This document shows, one piece after another, positions 9,001 to 16,871 of a DNA stretch of 51,425 nt (position 1 is the stretch's first letter; each line of letters begins with the position of its first letter). Position numbers and translations under genes: made by a program. The notes beneath the pieces are model-generated. The model was given only the letters and a program-made list of their open reading frames with translations, ran no database searches and was not told the origin of the DNA. Origin of the DNA: DASYVD01 sp050693035 (lineage in GTDB: Bacteria; Actinomycetota; UBA4738; CALAEC01); contig JBOGWB010000011.1 of the NCBI GenBank assembly GCA_050693035.1, positions 1 through 51,425 on the forward strand, written 5' to 3'.

Positions 9001-9347
9001 CCGAATCGCCTGACTTCATCGCTCATCAGTCGGGCGCAGTGAGTCGCGAGGGCCTTCACGGCCTCCGGATCCATCCCCTCCGATATCGAGGTGAAGCCCG
9101 CGAGGTCGGCGAATAAGACCGTAACGAGTCGCCGCTCTTCCTCGGGTGGGGATGGTGTCGCGGCGACGGCGACGGCCGGCGCAGCGGCCTTCGGGGCGTT
9201 CAGGCCGGCCCCGCACTCCCCGCAGAACCGTTCAGTGGGCTCGTTCGCGGATCCACAAACCGGACACGTGACGGCCAAGGGTAGCCCGCAGGTCGAGCAA
9301 TATCTTCGACCTTCCCGGTTGTCGGTTCCGCAACTAGAGCATCGCAC
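6015..9347 (-). CDS. Zinc-ribbon / class III cyclase / AAA ATPase / TPR regulator
   Basis: This is a 1110-residue cytoplasmic signalling protein. Two four-Cys zinc ribbons (about 3-50) precede a class III cyclase domain (about 75-225) and a P-loop NTPase region (GPPGIGKT at 294-301; LVFEDLHWGE as Walker B). A long TPR-type helical region runs to about 1095. In the cyclase domain both metal Asp residues (FADLAGFTS; MGDA) and the Asn and Arg of GDTTNTAARL are present, but the adenine-contacting Lys is Ser121. GTG 9347 is preferred over GTG 9380 because the zinc ribbon starts at once after it and a TATCCT -10-like element lies between the two codons. The gene faces the curlin-like gene with a 33-base gap. 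This architecture is common in actinobacteria; the ligand is unknown. Confidence 0.9.
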   Translation of the reverse strand: MRCSSCGTDNREGRRYCSTCGLPLAVTCPVCGSANEPTERFCGECGAGLNAPKAAAPAVAVAATPSPPEEERRLVTVLFADLAGFTSISEGMDPEAVKALATHCARLMSDEVRRFGGRVSSVMGDAIMAIFGAPVSHEDDPDRAVRAAAAMRQRVASVEGAPKPLQLHVGINTGEAMAGMIGPDEARDYTAMGDTTNTAARLMGAAPGGAIFVGEKTYRAIRRTVECQAREPVVAKGKAEPVPVWEVIEVPPLPEARPVGTAPLVGRSAELQEIHDVWSVVRQESRPALAVVLGPPGIGKTRLLVEFMQGVSETATVLRGRCLPYGEGITYWPVIEMVKGSAGIRHDDDPSTTSQRLGSLIEGLRTEDQTGLRTIATALATLVAVPSTPLGTYRATSITQGELHWGIRRLFELMAEGKPLVLVFEDLHWGEPTLLDLLDYLAENAVGPLLLLGSSRPEIADSWARAAEGGGGHSISLQALSSEESESIIATMVPGHTLGRRSLEGVLRSAAGNPLFLEETVRMLSDAGMLEPGSADLDDAAGIPVPTSIQGLIDSRLDLLPPEDRWLTQLASVVGLVFWSGLVSHLRGADGVGEALERLEVRDLIRALPTSGIADEREFAFKHALIRDVAYRRLPKRTRSDLHERCAGWVSRLPGSEDDLIEIVAYHLESACTLARELGPLGPTAPLWPAAQALARAAEKAERREGSAEADRFYARALALVGHDQREEVTELRLRRSRTLIALGQSKEATEILRRVADEAIVLGRLDLRGQAMVGLANVAQKLGAASEARDHLTEAGTIALEAGDRRLQIRTAYESAEIRADFEGRVDGAVDDLWLGLTMAEGIDDLNLRIEGHLRMGTVLATAGRLAEAAIHLERCAALAQQMGSYRDDARAGYLLAYVSHYLGRTDEARQLADRAAEWLERTADRYFQIQNLMALSRFALTDGDLDRAEGWIRQALPPARTLGGWLLVETSRYLVEVLVLQNRAGEAREIAESAHELVPKEDPFARAAALLADCLVAAAEGDTGVAARMEGALGLLEEQAVPIELAEAQFSCARALAVRGEEEEARRLLARVRAAAEGTEARLLITIADHMMAELGEGPARPAPSPVG

Positions 9348-9367
9348 CCCGAATCCCCCGATGAAGA

Positions 9368-9373
9368 AGGATA
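9368..9373 (-). promoter_or_regulatory. -10-like element upstream of the zinc-ribbon cyclase
   Basis: Read on the minus strand, TATCCT ends 20 bases before GTG 9347. It would put the transcript start downstream of the alternative GTG at 9380, which supports the shorter protein. Confidence 0.35.
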
Positions 9374-9518
9374 CCTTCACGACGCCAGCTGGTCCCCGAG
9401 TGCTGGTAGGGCGTGGGCGACAGCATCCAACGAAGCCGAACGATCCCGGATCGGGGCCGTTTCCCTCGTCCCCGAACCTCCCTCCTTACCGGCCGCGAGG
9501 ATCGCTATGCTTTCATCC

Positions 9519-9893
9519 GTGACCCCCCGCACCCATGGCGCTCGGTCGATACTGGCGGCCTGGGTGGGATTCGCCCTCCTATTCGCTCCTGGCAGGACCG
9601 ACGGGCGAGCTGACCCGACGGGCGCCCGAGAACCCATCGAGGCCCGCATCCTCGCGCCCACCGTGCGCGAGGCTTTCGTCGGACTGGCCCGGAAGCCGTC
9701 CGCTCCCGACCTTCCATCCGGGGCGCATCACCGGTTGCCCCCGGTCGCCGTCCTCTTCGGGGTGATCTCTGCGCTTGGAGCGATCGCTTGCATCTGGGCC
9801 GCGTTCCCACCACGCCGGCCCAGAATCGGCCCGCTGCTCATCGCGCTCCCGGCCTGCGTCCCCCGCGGGCCTCCCGCCTTCCGGTCCATCTAG
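9519..9893 (+). CDS. Small hypothetical membrane protein
   Basis: This is a 124-residue protein of unknown family. There is one hydrophobic segment near the N-terminus (about 10-22, with a signal-like character) and a clear membrane helix in the middle (PPVAVLFGVISALGAIACIWAAF). The C-terminus is short and proline-rich. GTG 9519 is preferred because TATGCT (9506-9511) lies seven bases upstream, as in other leaderless genes here; an in-frame ATG at 9507 overlaps that element. The gene diverges from the zinc-ribbon cyclase. Without a recognised homologue, coding status rests on frame length and promoter placement. Confidence 0.55.
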   Translation: MTPRTHGARSILAAWVGFALLFAPGRTDGRADPTGAREPIEARILAPTVREAFVGLARKPSAPDLPSGAHHRLPPVAVLFGVISALGAIACIWAAFPPRRPRIGPLLIALPACVPRGPPAFRSI

Positions 9894-9977
9894 CGCATCC
9901 ACAGCCGCGGCATGGCTACGGCTCATCTTCCTGCTCCGTGACCAGGATGGACGGGAAGAAGACTTGGGAGGCAAGCA

Positions 9978-10208
9978 ATGACCACTACGGACTCAGTGAA
10001 GGAGAAGGCGCTGGCTCTCGCCGAAGCCGGTTCCCCAACCGACGAGGCCGTTCGCGAGCTCTTGGCCTCCTGCAAGGAGAAGCGGGTCCCTGTCGTCCTG
10101 GCTCGACAACAGTTCCTCCAGCAACAGGAGGAGCACCCGGATAACCTCGTGTTCAATCGGGCTGTGGAATTGCTCGACAACGTCCTGGCCCGTCTGCCGC
10201 CGGATTGA
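9978..10208 (+). CDS. Small hypothetical protein, helical
   Basis: This is a 76-residue, mostly helical, charged protein without signal peptide or membrane segment. GGGAGG lies six to seven bases before the ATG, a good ribosome-binding site. The sequence (VKEKALALAEAG at the start, VELLDNVLARLPPD at the end) has no family I recognise. It lies 84 bases after the small membrane-protein gene on the same strand, so the two could share a transcript. It converges with the DUF2277 gene. Confidence 0.7.
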   Translation: MTTTDSVKEKALALAEAGSPTDEAVRELLASCKEKRVPVVLARQQFLQQQEEHPDNLVFNRAVELLDNVLARLPPD

Positions 10209-10307
10209 ATGCCCCGCCGTCGCTCCCATCGTGGGTGGGCCGTTCACGTCGACTCCAGGCAGTCAGACTGACTTCCCCTCGCAGAAGGAGTGCGCGAGGA
10301 GGCCGCC

Positions 10308-10541
10308 TCAGAGGTTTCCGGCATCGGCAGCGCGGTCCCGGGTCCCCGAGGTCACGGCATCGATCAGTCTCCGGGACGACGCGGCCACCTCCTCGATGGC
10401 CGCCTCGAAGGCCTCCGCGTTCCGGCGGGATGGCTCACGGAACCCGCTCACCTTGCGAACGTACTGGAGGGCGGCCTCCCGGATCTCCTCGGAGGTGGCC
10501 GGGCCGTCGGGCCCGCGCAGTCGCTTGATGCTTCGGCACAT
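10308..10541 (-). CDS. DUF2277 family protein
   Basis: This 77-residue protein begins MCRSIKRLRG and continues with EEIREAALQYVRKVSGF, the signature of the DUF2277 family, which is widespread in bacteria and has no assigned function. The Cys at position 2 and the KVSGF stretch are the conserved landmarks. The start is fixed by the family N-terminus and by TATCCT on the minus strand exactly six bases upstream of the ATG (complement of 10548-10553), which indicates a leaderless mRNA. Upstream lies a cyclase remnant and the nucleotide-transporter gene, both on the same strand. Confidence 0.88.
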   Translation of the reverse strand: MCRSIKRLRGPDGPATSEEIREAALQYVRKVSGFREPSRRNAEAFEAAIEEVAASSRRLIDAVTSGTRDRAADAGNL

Positions 10542-10547
10542 GGAGAG

Positions 10548-10553
10548 AGGATA
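10548..10553 (-). promoter_or_regulatory. -10 element of a probable leaderless promoter (DUF2277 gene)
   Basis: TATCCT followed by six bases and then the ATG. The spacing places the transcription start on the first base of the start codon. No -35 consensus is visible. Confidence 0.5.
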
Positions 10554-10600
10554 GCGCCCCCGCGTCCAACGCTCCCGCGACCGGCGCGAGCCGGATGCCT

Positions 10601-10720
10601 CTCTAGCTTGTGGTCCTCGAGGATCGTCTGCCACCCGGCGCCCAGGGCCTGGAGCTTCCGGGTGGAGCTCTCGATGTCCGTGAAGAGAAAGGTGACCGTT
10701 CCGGTCGGCAGCTCGCCCAT
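10601..10720 (-). pseudogene. N-terminal remnant of a class III adenylate cyclase
   Basis: About 40 residues starting MGELPTGTVTFLFTDIES match the N-terminus of actinobacterial class III cyclases, where TGTVTFLFTDIEGSTR is the hallmark of the first metal site. Homology continues to about LGAGWQTILEDHKLE and then stops: the frame runs on into unrelated sequence with no second metal site and no Asn/Arg motif. It is therefore a truncated remnant, not a working enzyme. It lies between the transporter gene with a cyclic-nucleotide-binding domain and the DUF2277 gene, so a cyclase may once have stood directly beside this cNMP-responsive transporter. Confidence 0.7.
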
Positions 10721-10747
10721 GTCGCGGGGGCCTAAGACACCTGCTGC

Positions 10748-13700
10748 TCAGACAGCGACATCCCCGGCGTCGCGAGCGTGAGATTCCCTGAGCCGCTCGC
10801 ACAGGACCCGCATCACGGCCAGGCTGGCCTCGGGGCGCTCTCTGAGGATCCGCTGGAATCGGGCGCGGTCGATGCTGAGGGTGCGGACATCTCCTCCCGC
10901 GACGAGCGAGGCCATCCGGGGCTCCTCGCTGACGATCGCCATCTCGCCGACGTAGTCGCCCGGCCGACGCCGCGCCACTTCCGACTGAGGGTTCCGCTCC
11001 ATCCCGAGAACCACACGGATCTCTCCAGAGACCACGATGTGCATCTCGTCTCCGTACTCTCCCTGCTCGGCGATCACGTCACCGTCCGGGAACAGATGCT
11101 CGGTCGCGCTGGCTGCAACGTGCTTGAGGTCCATCGGCGTCAACTCGCTGAAGAGTCGGACCTTCCGAAGGAAGAGAACGCGCTCCATCAATGGAAGCTT
11201 GGACATGGTTTCCACGGCACGGTCTCCTTTCAACGCTGAGCTCGCCGCCTGACGGGCGGTGGGGTCCGGATCCCTTCGTGCCATTCCGTCGAGCACCAGC
11301 CGGAGCTGTCCGTCGCGAGCAGGCGCTGCGGCGAGGGCGGCGCAGGCTCGAACCCACGGATCGTCATCCGCCAACAGCTCGAGCAACACCGAGCTCGGAT
11401 CGGCCGATGGCTGGGGCGACGCCTCCCACACCGCGAGCAGCGGACGCACGATCTCAGGTTCGCCTAGCGCCTCCAGTGTTTCCAGCGCATTCGCGCGCTG
11501 CATGGGATCGGGGGATCCGAGGTTCTCGATGGCCAGCTCGACGTTCGCAGGATCTCGGAGCATGGCTCGAAAGGCATTCACCCCGTGCTGAAAGGCCCTC
11601 TGCTGCAGCGAATGACACACCAGGGCCAGTCGATCGTCTCCGTCCGGATCCAGCCTTCGCCATAGGTCGTGGTAGTGGACGGCTCGAGTTACCTGACTTC
11701 GGGCATAGCCACGGAGCGAGGTGGCGGGATCCACGCCCGGCAGGCGAACCAGCGCCAGCAGGACGCCGGCTTCGCGGGAGGGGACGGCCAGGGACTGGAG
11801 GAGCGGGCCCGTGAGCGGGGCACCGAACCGCACGACGGTCTCCACTGCCGCGTCCCGCACGGTGGGGTCGGGATCCCCGAGAGCCTCGAGGAGCGGGCCG
11901 GTCGCGCTCTGCGGGTCGAACCCCCGCAGTGCCGCGGCGGCCGCCCGACGGACGGATGCGTCCCGATCGGCGAGCCCGCTCACCACCGTGTCGAGCTCCT
12001 CCCCGAGCTCGCCGAGAGCCGAGACCGCGGCCCCGCGCCACTGGGGATCCGGGGAAGCGGCCATCTCGCCGAGGACGTCCCGCCCGTCCGCACTGTGGGA
12101 GCGACGAAACAGCGTCCCTGCCGACTCCGCCCTCACGTGCGGGTCCGGATCGGAGAGCAACGGCTCCAGCTCGGGGCTCAGATCGCGGCCCTCTGGGGAG
12201 CAGTCGGCGATGGCGGCCACCGCCACGGCGCGCACGCCAGGCTCCGGATCGCCGAGCAGTCGAACGACATCCGGGCGAAGGGATGCCTGCCTCGCGCGTC
12301 CGACCCCACGGAGGGCGGCCATCCGCACCCCAGGGTCGAGGTCACCAAGGCCGCGCGCCAGCGGATCACCAGCCGCGCCCCCCGGGGTCTCGGCGAGGAT
12401 CTCCATGGAGATGCGGCGGATGGCCGGGTCCGGGTCGGCGGTTCCTTCGACGAGGACGGCCACAGCAGCCGCGTCCCGCAGGTGGCCGCCGAAGGGTTCC
12501 TCCTCCACGAAGAACACCTCCGGGTTCCCCGCCCGGAGGGCCTCCACCACGGCACCCCGGTACGCGGCCCGGGCCCGCCACATCGCCACGGTCGCCAGCG
12601 CCGCGGCGCCCGCCCCGATGAGGGCAACCTGCCGGGGGGTGAGAGCCCGCTCGGAAACGATCAGGAGGACGCCGGCCGCCGCGATTCCCGCCTGGAGGGG
12701 GACCCCGTCCATGAACGTCCTGATCCTGTGACGGCGCTCGGGCGGCACGACGTTGAACAGGCCCTGCCATGCGCTGGTCCAGATCCCGTTGACCCACACG
12801 ATCTGGATGAATCGAAGCGCCACCACAGGGAGGAACGTGGCCCCCAAACTGACCACAGCGAAACCAGCCAGATAGATCAGCGGCAGCGTGAGCACCATGC
12901 TGGCGAGGCCGAACCGCGCGAACAGGCGGTTGGCGAGGAACAGGGCCGTCAGCAAGGCCATGCCGCTGCTCACCCCCATGAAGACGCCGAGGAAACCGGC
13001 CAGGTGGTCGGCGTCCGGGAACCGAGCCGTGGCCGTCTCGGCGAACAGGAGCGTGAGCACGAAGTAGAGGAGGGCAAAGAGCGCCAAGGAGACCGCCATC
13101 CAGATCAGCAACGGTGATCTCCGGACCACGCGGAAGGTCTCCCGTAGCTCCTCGAGCGATCTCGCCCGGTGAGAGGCCGCCCCGCGGCTCGGACGAGTCC
13201 GCCCGTGGCGGACGACCCGGGAGCCGATGAGCGTCCGGATGATGAAGAAACCCGCCACCAGCGACATCGCCCACACGAGAAGCAGGTTTTCGGCGTGGAT
13301 CAACAGGGCGAGGGGCCGAGTGGCCAGGCCACCGACGACGCTTCCCACGATCCAACCGGCGCCGTACAGGGGAAAGAGACGCTTGGCTTGCCGGGTGTCG
13401 TGCAGAGTGCTGGCGAGCCCCCAGGACGCCAGGCCCTGGGTGGTCCACATCACCATCATCACCAGCCAGAGCACCGGGTACGCCGAGTTCACGCCCGGCT
13501 CCACAAGGAGGCGCAGGATCAGCACGACGGCCGCGAAGGCCAGCGGCAGGTACATGAGGAACCGCTCGGGATCCCTCCGTCGGAGGAGCATGCTCATGCC
13601 TGCCATCGCCAGGAAGGTGAAGACGCCGAGCGCGATGTAGAGATACGGAAGCGCCTGGGGACCGAACCGGGCAAAGAGCAGGGACTCCACACCGGCGCCG

Positions 13701-13804
13701 CCGACGGCGAAGCCCGTCCACACCACCACCATGAACGCGAGGAAGCGGGTCGCCACCCGCGCCTCACCCGGCTGGATCCTCAGGACCCGGTAGAGCCGAT
13801 CCAT
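10748..13804 (-). CDS. Nucleotide-translocase-like membrane protein with HEAT repeats and cNMP-binding domain
   Basis: The 1018-residue protein has three parts. Residues about 1-440 form a 12-helix major-facilitator-like domain resembling the NTT/Tlc ATP-ADP translocase family. Residues about 450-860 carry HEAT-type repeats, with recurring DPDPxVRxxA units. Residues about 880-1005 form a cyclic-nucleotide-binding domain with the phosphate-binding-cassette pattern GEMAIVSEEPRMAS, including the Arg. ATG 13804 was chosen because MDRLYRVLRIQPGEA begins the family domain; an upstream GTG extension is low-complexity and overlaps the divergent promoter region. The gene diverges from a TPR-cyclase gene 106 bases away, so ligand synthesis and response are encoded side by side. 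The substrate is unknown; free-living bacterial homologues need not exchange ATP. Confidence 0.85.
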   Translation of the reverse strand: MDRLYRVLRIQPGEARVATRFLAFMVVVWTGFAVGGAGVESLLFARFGPQALPYLYIALGVFTFLAMAGMSMLLRRRDPERFLMYLPLAFAAVVLILRLLVEPGVNSAYPVLWLVMMVMWTTQGLASWGLASTLHDTRQAKRLFPLYGAGWIVGSVVGGLATRPLALLIHAENLLLVWAMSLVAGFFIIRTLIGSRVVRHGRTRPSRGAASHRARSLEELRETFRVVRRSPLLIWMAVSLALFALLYFVLTLLFAETATARFPDADHLAGFLGVFMGVSSGMALLTALFLANRLFARFGLASMVLTLPLIYLAGFAVVSLGATFLPVVALRFIQIVWVNGIWTSAWQGLFNVVPPERRHRIRTFMDGVPLQAGIAAAGVLLIVSERALTPRQVALIGAGAAALATVAMWRARAAYRGAVVEALRAGNPEVFFVEEEPFGGHLRDAAAVAVLVEGTADPDPAIRRISMEILAETPGGAAGDPLARGLGDLDPGVRMAALRGVGRARQASLRPDVVRLLGDPEPGVRAVAVAAIADCSPEGRDLSPELEPLLSDPDPHVRAESAGTLFRRSHSADGRDVLGEMAASPDPQWRGAAVSALGELGEELDTVVSGLADRDASVRRAAAAALRGFDPQSATGPLLEALGDPDPTVRDAAVETVVRFGAPLTGPLLQSLAVPSREAGVLLALVRLPGVDPATSLRGYARSQVTRAVHYHDLWRRLDPDGDDRLALVCHSLQQRAFQHGVNAFRAMLRDPANVELAIENLGSPDPMQRANALETLEALGEPEIVRPLLAVWEASPQPSADPSSVLLELLADDDPWVRACAALAAAPARDGQLRLVLDGMARRDPDPTARQAASSALKGDRAVETMSKLPLMERVLFLRKVRLFSELTPMDLKHVAASATEHLFPDGDVIAEQGEYGDEMHIVVSGEIRVVLGMERNPQSEVARRRPGDYVGEMAIVSEEPRMASLVAGGDVRTLSIDRARFQRILRERPEASLAVMRVLCERLRESHARDAGDVAV

Positions 13805-13898
13805 GGGGGAGGGGGTCCCGTTGCCGCTGCGTGTCGGGCCGGCGGTGAGCTCACGTGGGAATGGTAGCCCCCCGCCCCCACGGTCAGCGGACACGTCG

Positions 13899-13904
13899 TA
13901 CCAT
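13899..13904 (+). promoter_or_regulatory. -10 element of a probable leaderless promoter (TPR-cyclase)
   Basis: TACCAT, then six bases, then GTG 13911. The arrangement matches the other leaderless promoters in this window. Confidence 0.5.
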
Positions 13905-13910
13905 CCTCTT

Positions 13911-15869
13911 GTGAGCCGCCCATCGGATGAGCTCGTCCAGGCCGGACGGGAGGCTCTCCAGCGGTACGCGTGGCAAGAGGCCTACGACGCGCTGAGGGAG
14001 GCCGACCGGCAGGGTTCCTTGACCGGCGAGGGCCTGCAGCTTCTGGCCTGGGCGGCCTGGTGGACGGCTCACCCGGACGAGACCATCGAGCATCTGGAAC
14101 GCGCGTACGGGGCGTACCTGGAAGAGGGGGACCGCTCCGCGGCAGCCATGATGGCCTTCCGGCTGGCCGAACAGCATGGGATGCGCATGGCCATCCCGTC
14201 GGCGCAGGGCTGGATGGGCCAGGCGGAGCGGCTCGGAGCCGAGGCTCCGGAGTCCCCGGTGCACGGGTGGCTCGCGTGGATGCGAGGGCTCCTGACCACG
14301 GTGATGCAGGGAGACCTCGACGGAGCCGTCGCCCATTACGACGAGGCCCTGGAGATCGCCGCCCGGACAGGGGATCCCAATCTCCGGGGGATGAGCCTCC
14401 AGGACAAGGGGCACATCTTCTGCCTCCAGGGGAGGGTCGCCGAGGGGCTGGCCCTCGTCGACGAGGCCATGGTGGCGGCGGTGGGGGGAGAGCTGGATCC
14501 GGAGCCGGCGGGCTATGTGTATTGCGGCATGATCGGTCTCTGTTCGCGTCTGGGGGACTACGGGCGCGCGGCGGAGTGGACCGAGGCCACCACCCGGTGG
14601 TGCGAGCGACACTCCATCCCCGGATTCCCTGGGATCTGCCGGGTCCACCGGGCGGAGCTCCTCCGCCTCCGCGGCTCCTGGCCGAAGGCCGAGGAGGAGG
14701 CCAGGCTGGCGTGCGAGGAGCTTCCCCGGTTCAACTTCTACATGGGCCTGGGGTACGCGTTCTACGAGATCGGCGAGGTGCGGCGTCGGATGGGCGACTT
14801 CGCTGCAGCGGACGACGCTTTTGGTCGCGCGCACGAGTTCGGCCGGGATCCCGAGCCCGGGCTCTCGCTCGTCCGGCTGGCCCAGGGGAAGACGAAGGCC
14901 GCTGCCGCCGGGATTCGCCGTGTACTGGCCGACGAGTCGAATGACCGCCTCTCCAGGGTGAGACCGCTGGCAGCCCAGGCTGAGATCGCTCTGGCCGCGA
15001 ACGATCTGGAGACCGCGGCTTCGGCGGCCGATGAGCTCGAGTCGATCGTGAGCGAATACGAGGCCACCGCGCTGCATGCGCTGGCGGCTTGTGTGCGCGG
15101 CGCGGTCCACCTGGCGCGGGGAGATGCAGAAGGGGCGCTCCCGGAGCTCCGGCGGGCCCGGAAGGGCTGGCAGGAAGTCGAGGCGCCCTATGAGGTAGCC
15201 GAGGTGCGCGTGCTCCTGGGAAGGGCCTTTCGAGCGATGGGGGATGACGAGGCCGCAGCCCTCGAGCTGAAGGCGGCGCGCGCCGCGTTCGAGCGTCTGG
15301 GAGCCCGGACGGCGGCAGAGTCTACGGGGAAGCTCCTCGGAGAGCTGGCTGCCGCGGCGGAAGCTCCCGAGCGAGTGAGCCGTGCCTTCATGTTCACCGA
15401 CATCGTGAAGTCCACCGACCTGGTCGGGGTGATCGGCGACGAGGCCTGGGAGGACCTCCTCGCGTGGCACGATCAGACGCTCCGCTCCCTGTTCGCCTCA
15501 CACAGCGGCGATGTCGCCCACCACACCGGCGACGGCTTCTTCGTCGCCTTCGAGGACGCGCGATCCGCGGTGGCATGCGCGGTAGCCGTTCAGCGCGCCC
15601 TCGTGGAGCATCGCCGGGCGCATGGGTTCGCTCCCCTCGTGCGCATCGGGGTGCATTCGGCGGAGGCGACCCGCCGGGGGCAGGACTACAGCGGCGGGGA
15701 GGTGCACAAGGCGGCCAGGATCTCGGCGCTCGCCGAGGGAGGAGAGATCCTTGCCAGCGTCGACACCCTGGCCGTCGCGGGCGGGGAGTTCAGGTTGTCG
15801 GAGCCTCGCGAGGTCACCGTAAAGGGCGTGGCCGAGCCCGTCGAGGTAGCCCGGATCGAGTGGCGCTGA
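13911..15869 (+). CDS. TPR-repeat protein with C-terminal class III cyclase domain
   Basis: The 652-residue cytoplasmic protein has TPR-like helical repeats over about 1-475 and a class III cyclase domain from about 490 to the end. The first metal Asp is in AFMFTDIVKST and the second in HHTGDGFF. The transition-state Arg is in VHKAARI, but the Asn is His and the adenine Lys is also His, a variant seen in some actinobacterial cyclases whose activity needs testing. The domain order is reversed relative to the two cyclase-AAA genes upstream. GTG 13911 is supported by a TACCAT element six bases upstream. The stop codon shares one base with the ATG of the next gene, so the PhnD-like protein is translationally coupled to it. 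Confidence 0.88.
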   Translation: MSRPSDELVQAGREALQRYAWQEAYDALREADRQGSLTGEGLQLLAWAAWWTAHPDETIEHLERAYGAYLEEGDRSAAAMMAFRLAEQHGMRMAIPSAQGWMGQAERLGAEAPESPVHGWLAWMRGLLTTVMQGDLDGAVAHYDEALEIAARTGDPNLRGMSLQDKGHIFCLQGRVAEGLALVDEAMVAAVGGELDPEPAGYVYCGMIGLCSRLGDYGRAAEWTEATTRWCERHSIPGFPGICRVHRAELLRLRGSWPKAEEEARLACEELPRFNFYMGLGYAFYEIGEVRRRMGDFAAADDAFGRAHEFGRDPEPGLSLVRLAQGKTKAAAAGIRRVLADESNDRLSRVRPLAAQAEIALAANDLETAASAADELESIVSEYEATALHALAACVRGAVHLARGDAEGALPELRRARKGWQEVEAPYEVAEVRVLLGRAFRAMGDDEAAALELKAARAAFERLGARTAAESTGKLLGELAAAAEAPERVSRAFMFTDIVKSTDLVGVIGDEAWEDLLAWHDQTLRSLFASHSGDVAHHTGDGFFVAFEDARSAVACAVAVQRALVEHRRAHGFAPLVRIGVHSAEATRRGQDYSGGEVHKAARISALAEGGEILASVDTLAVAGGEFRLSEPREVTVKGVAEPVEVARIEWR

Positions 15870-16789
15870 TGGGGACGTCTCACAGGTCGACGGATACCAG
15901 CAGGGCATGGGGGACGCCCGGAGAGGTCGGCGCCCGGGAGGCCGTGTTCACGTGGACGCCCTCCGGCCCGGGAACGGGTGGAGGAAGAACCCTCGACCGC
16001 CTGCGGTTCGGGACCTATCTGGCACCGAGTCTGCTTCCCGTGTACGAGGCCGTGACCGAGCAGGTGGGACGCCGGCTGGGGATGGCAACCGAGCTCGTCG
16101 TGGAGACCTCGTACGAGAGCTGTGCGAAGGACGAGAACGAAGTCTGCTTCGTGTGCAGCCTTCCGTACGTGACGTTCGAACGACGGGGTCTGGACGTCGC
16201 CGTCCCCGTTGCCGCGCCGGTGCTCGAGGGAGCGCGGTACCGCGCGCGCCCCATCTATTTCTCCGACGTCATCGTCCACCGAGACAGCTCGTTCCGATCC
16301 TTCCTCGACCTGCGAGGCAGGTCGTGGGCGTACAACGAGTCCCTGTCCCACTCCGGTTACGGGATCACCCGATACCACCTGGTCACCCTGGGGGAGACGA
16401 ACGGGTTCTTCGGCCGGGTGGTGGAAGCCGGCTTCCACCAGGAGGCCATCCGCATGGTGGCCCGAGGAGAGGTGGACGGCTCGGCGATCGATTCTCAGGT
16501 CCTGGCGATCGAGCTCCGGGACCACCCCGAGCTCGCGGAGCACCTGCGGGTCGTGGAGGCGCTCGGCCCGTCCACGATCCAGCCGGTGGCGGTGTCCAGG
16601 CGGGTGCCGGAGGACCTGCGCGAGACGATCCGGGACGTCCTGGTGACGATGCCCGAGGATGCCGGGATGCGCGAGCGGCTCGGCGCCGGCCTCATCGAGC
16701 GCTTCGCGGCCGTGGACGCAGATTCCTACGACGACATCCGGATGATGCTGGACGCTTGCGAGCGGGCCAGGTTCCTCGAGCTGACGTAG
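15869..16789 (+). CDS. PhnD-like phosphate/phosphonate-type binding protein without visible signal peptide
   Basis: The 306-residue protein matches the PhnD-like periplasmic-binding fold. It has an early LRFGTYLAPSLLPVYEAV segment, a mid-protein DLRGRSWAYNESLSHSGY stretch typical of phosphonate/phosphite binding proteins, and GEVDGSAIDSQVL. It begins MGTSHRSTDTSRAW and shows neither a signal peptide nor a lipobox, so it may stay in the cytoplasm. No ABC permease or ATPase gene is nearby. The ATG overlaps the stop of the TPR-cyclase gene by one base (TGATG). I infer a ligand-binding partner of the cyclase system rather than a transporter component, although a mis-assigned start cannot be excluded. 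Confidence 0.8.
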   Translation: MGTSHRSTDTSRAWGTPGEVGAREAVFTWTPSGPGTGGGRTLDRLRFGTYLAPSLLPVYEAVTEQVGRRLGMATELVVETSYESCAKDENEVCFVCSLPYVTFERRGLDVAVPVAAPVLEGARYRARPIYFSDVIVHRDSSFRSFLDLRGRSWAYNESLSHSGYGITRYHLVTLGETNGFFGRVVEAGFHQEAIRMVARGEVDGSAIDSQVLAIELRDHPELAEHLRVVEALGPSTIQPVAVSRRVPEDLRETIRDVLVTMPEDAGMRERLGAGLIERFAAVDADSYDDIRMMLDACERARFLELT

Positions 16790-16871
16790 CCTTCACATCT
16801 TCACGCGCGGAACCTGAACCGGGTACGAGTCTGGATCGAACACCCAAGTAGAGCGAACGAGAGGATTCGAA

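Noticed and set aside
11669..13117. Plus-strand open frame opposite the transporter gene
   Set aside because: His/Arg/Glu-rich antisense translation without any domain; the minus strand encodes a full-length multidomain protein.
16807..16835. GGAAC-type -35 before the COG4315 lipoprotein gene
   Set aside because: No matching CGTC-like -10 at the right spacing.
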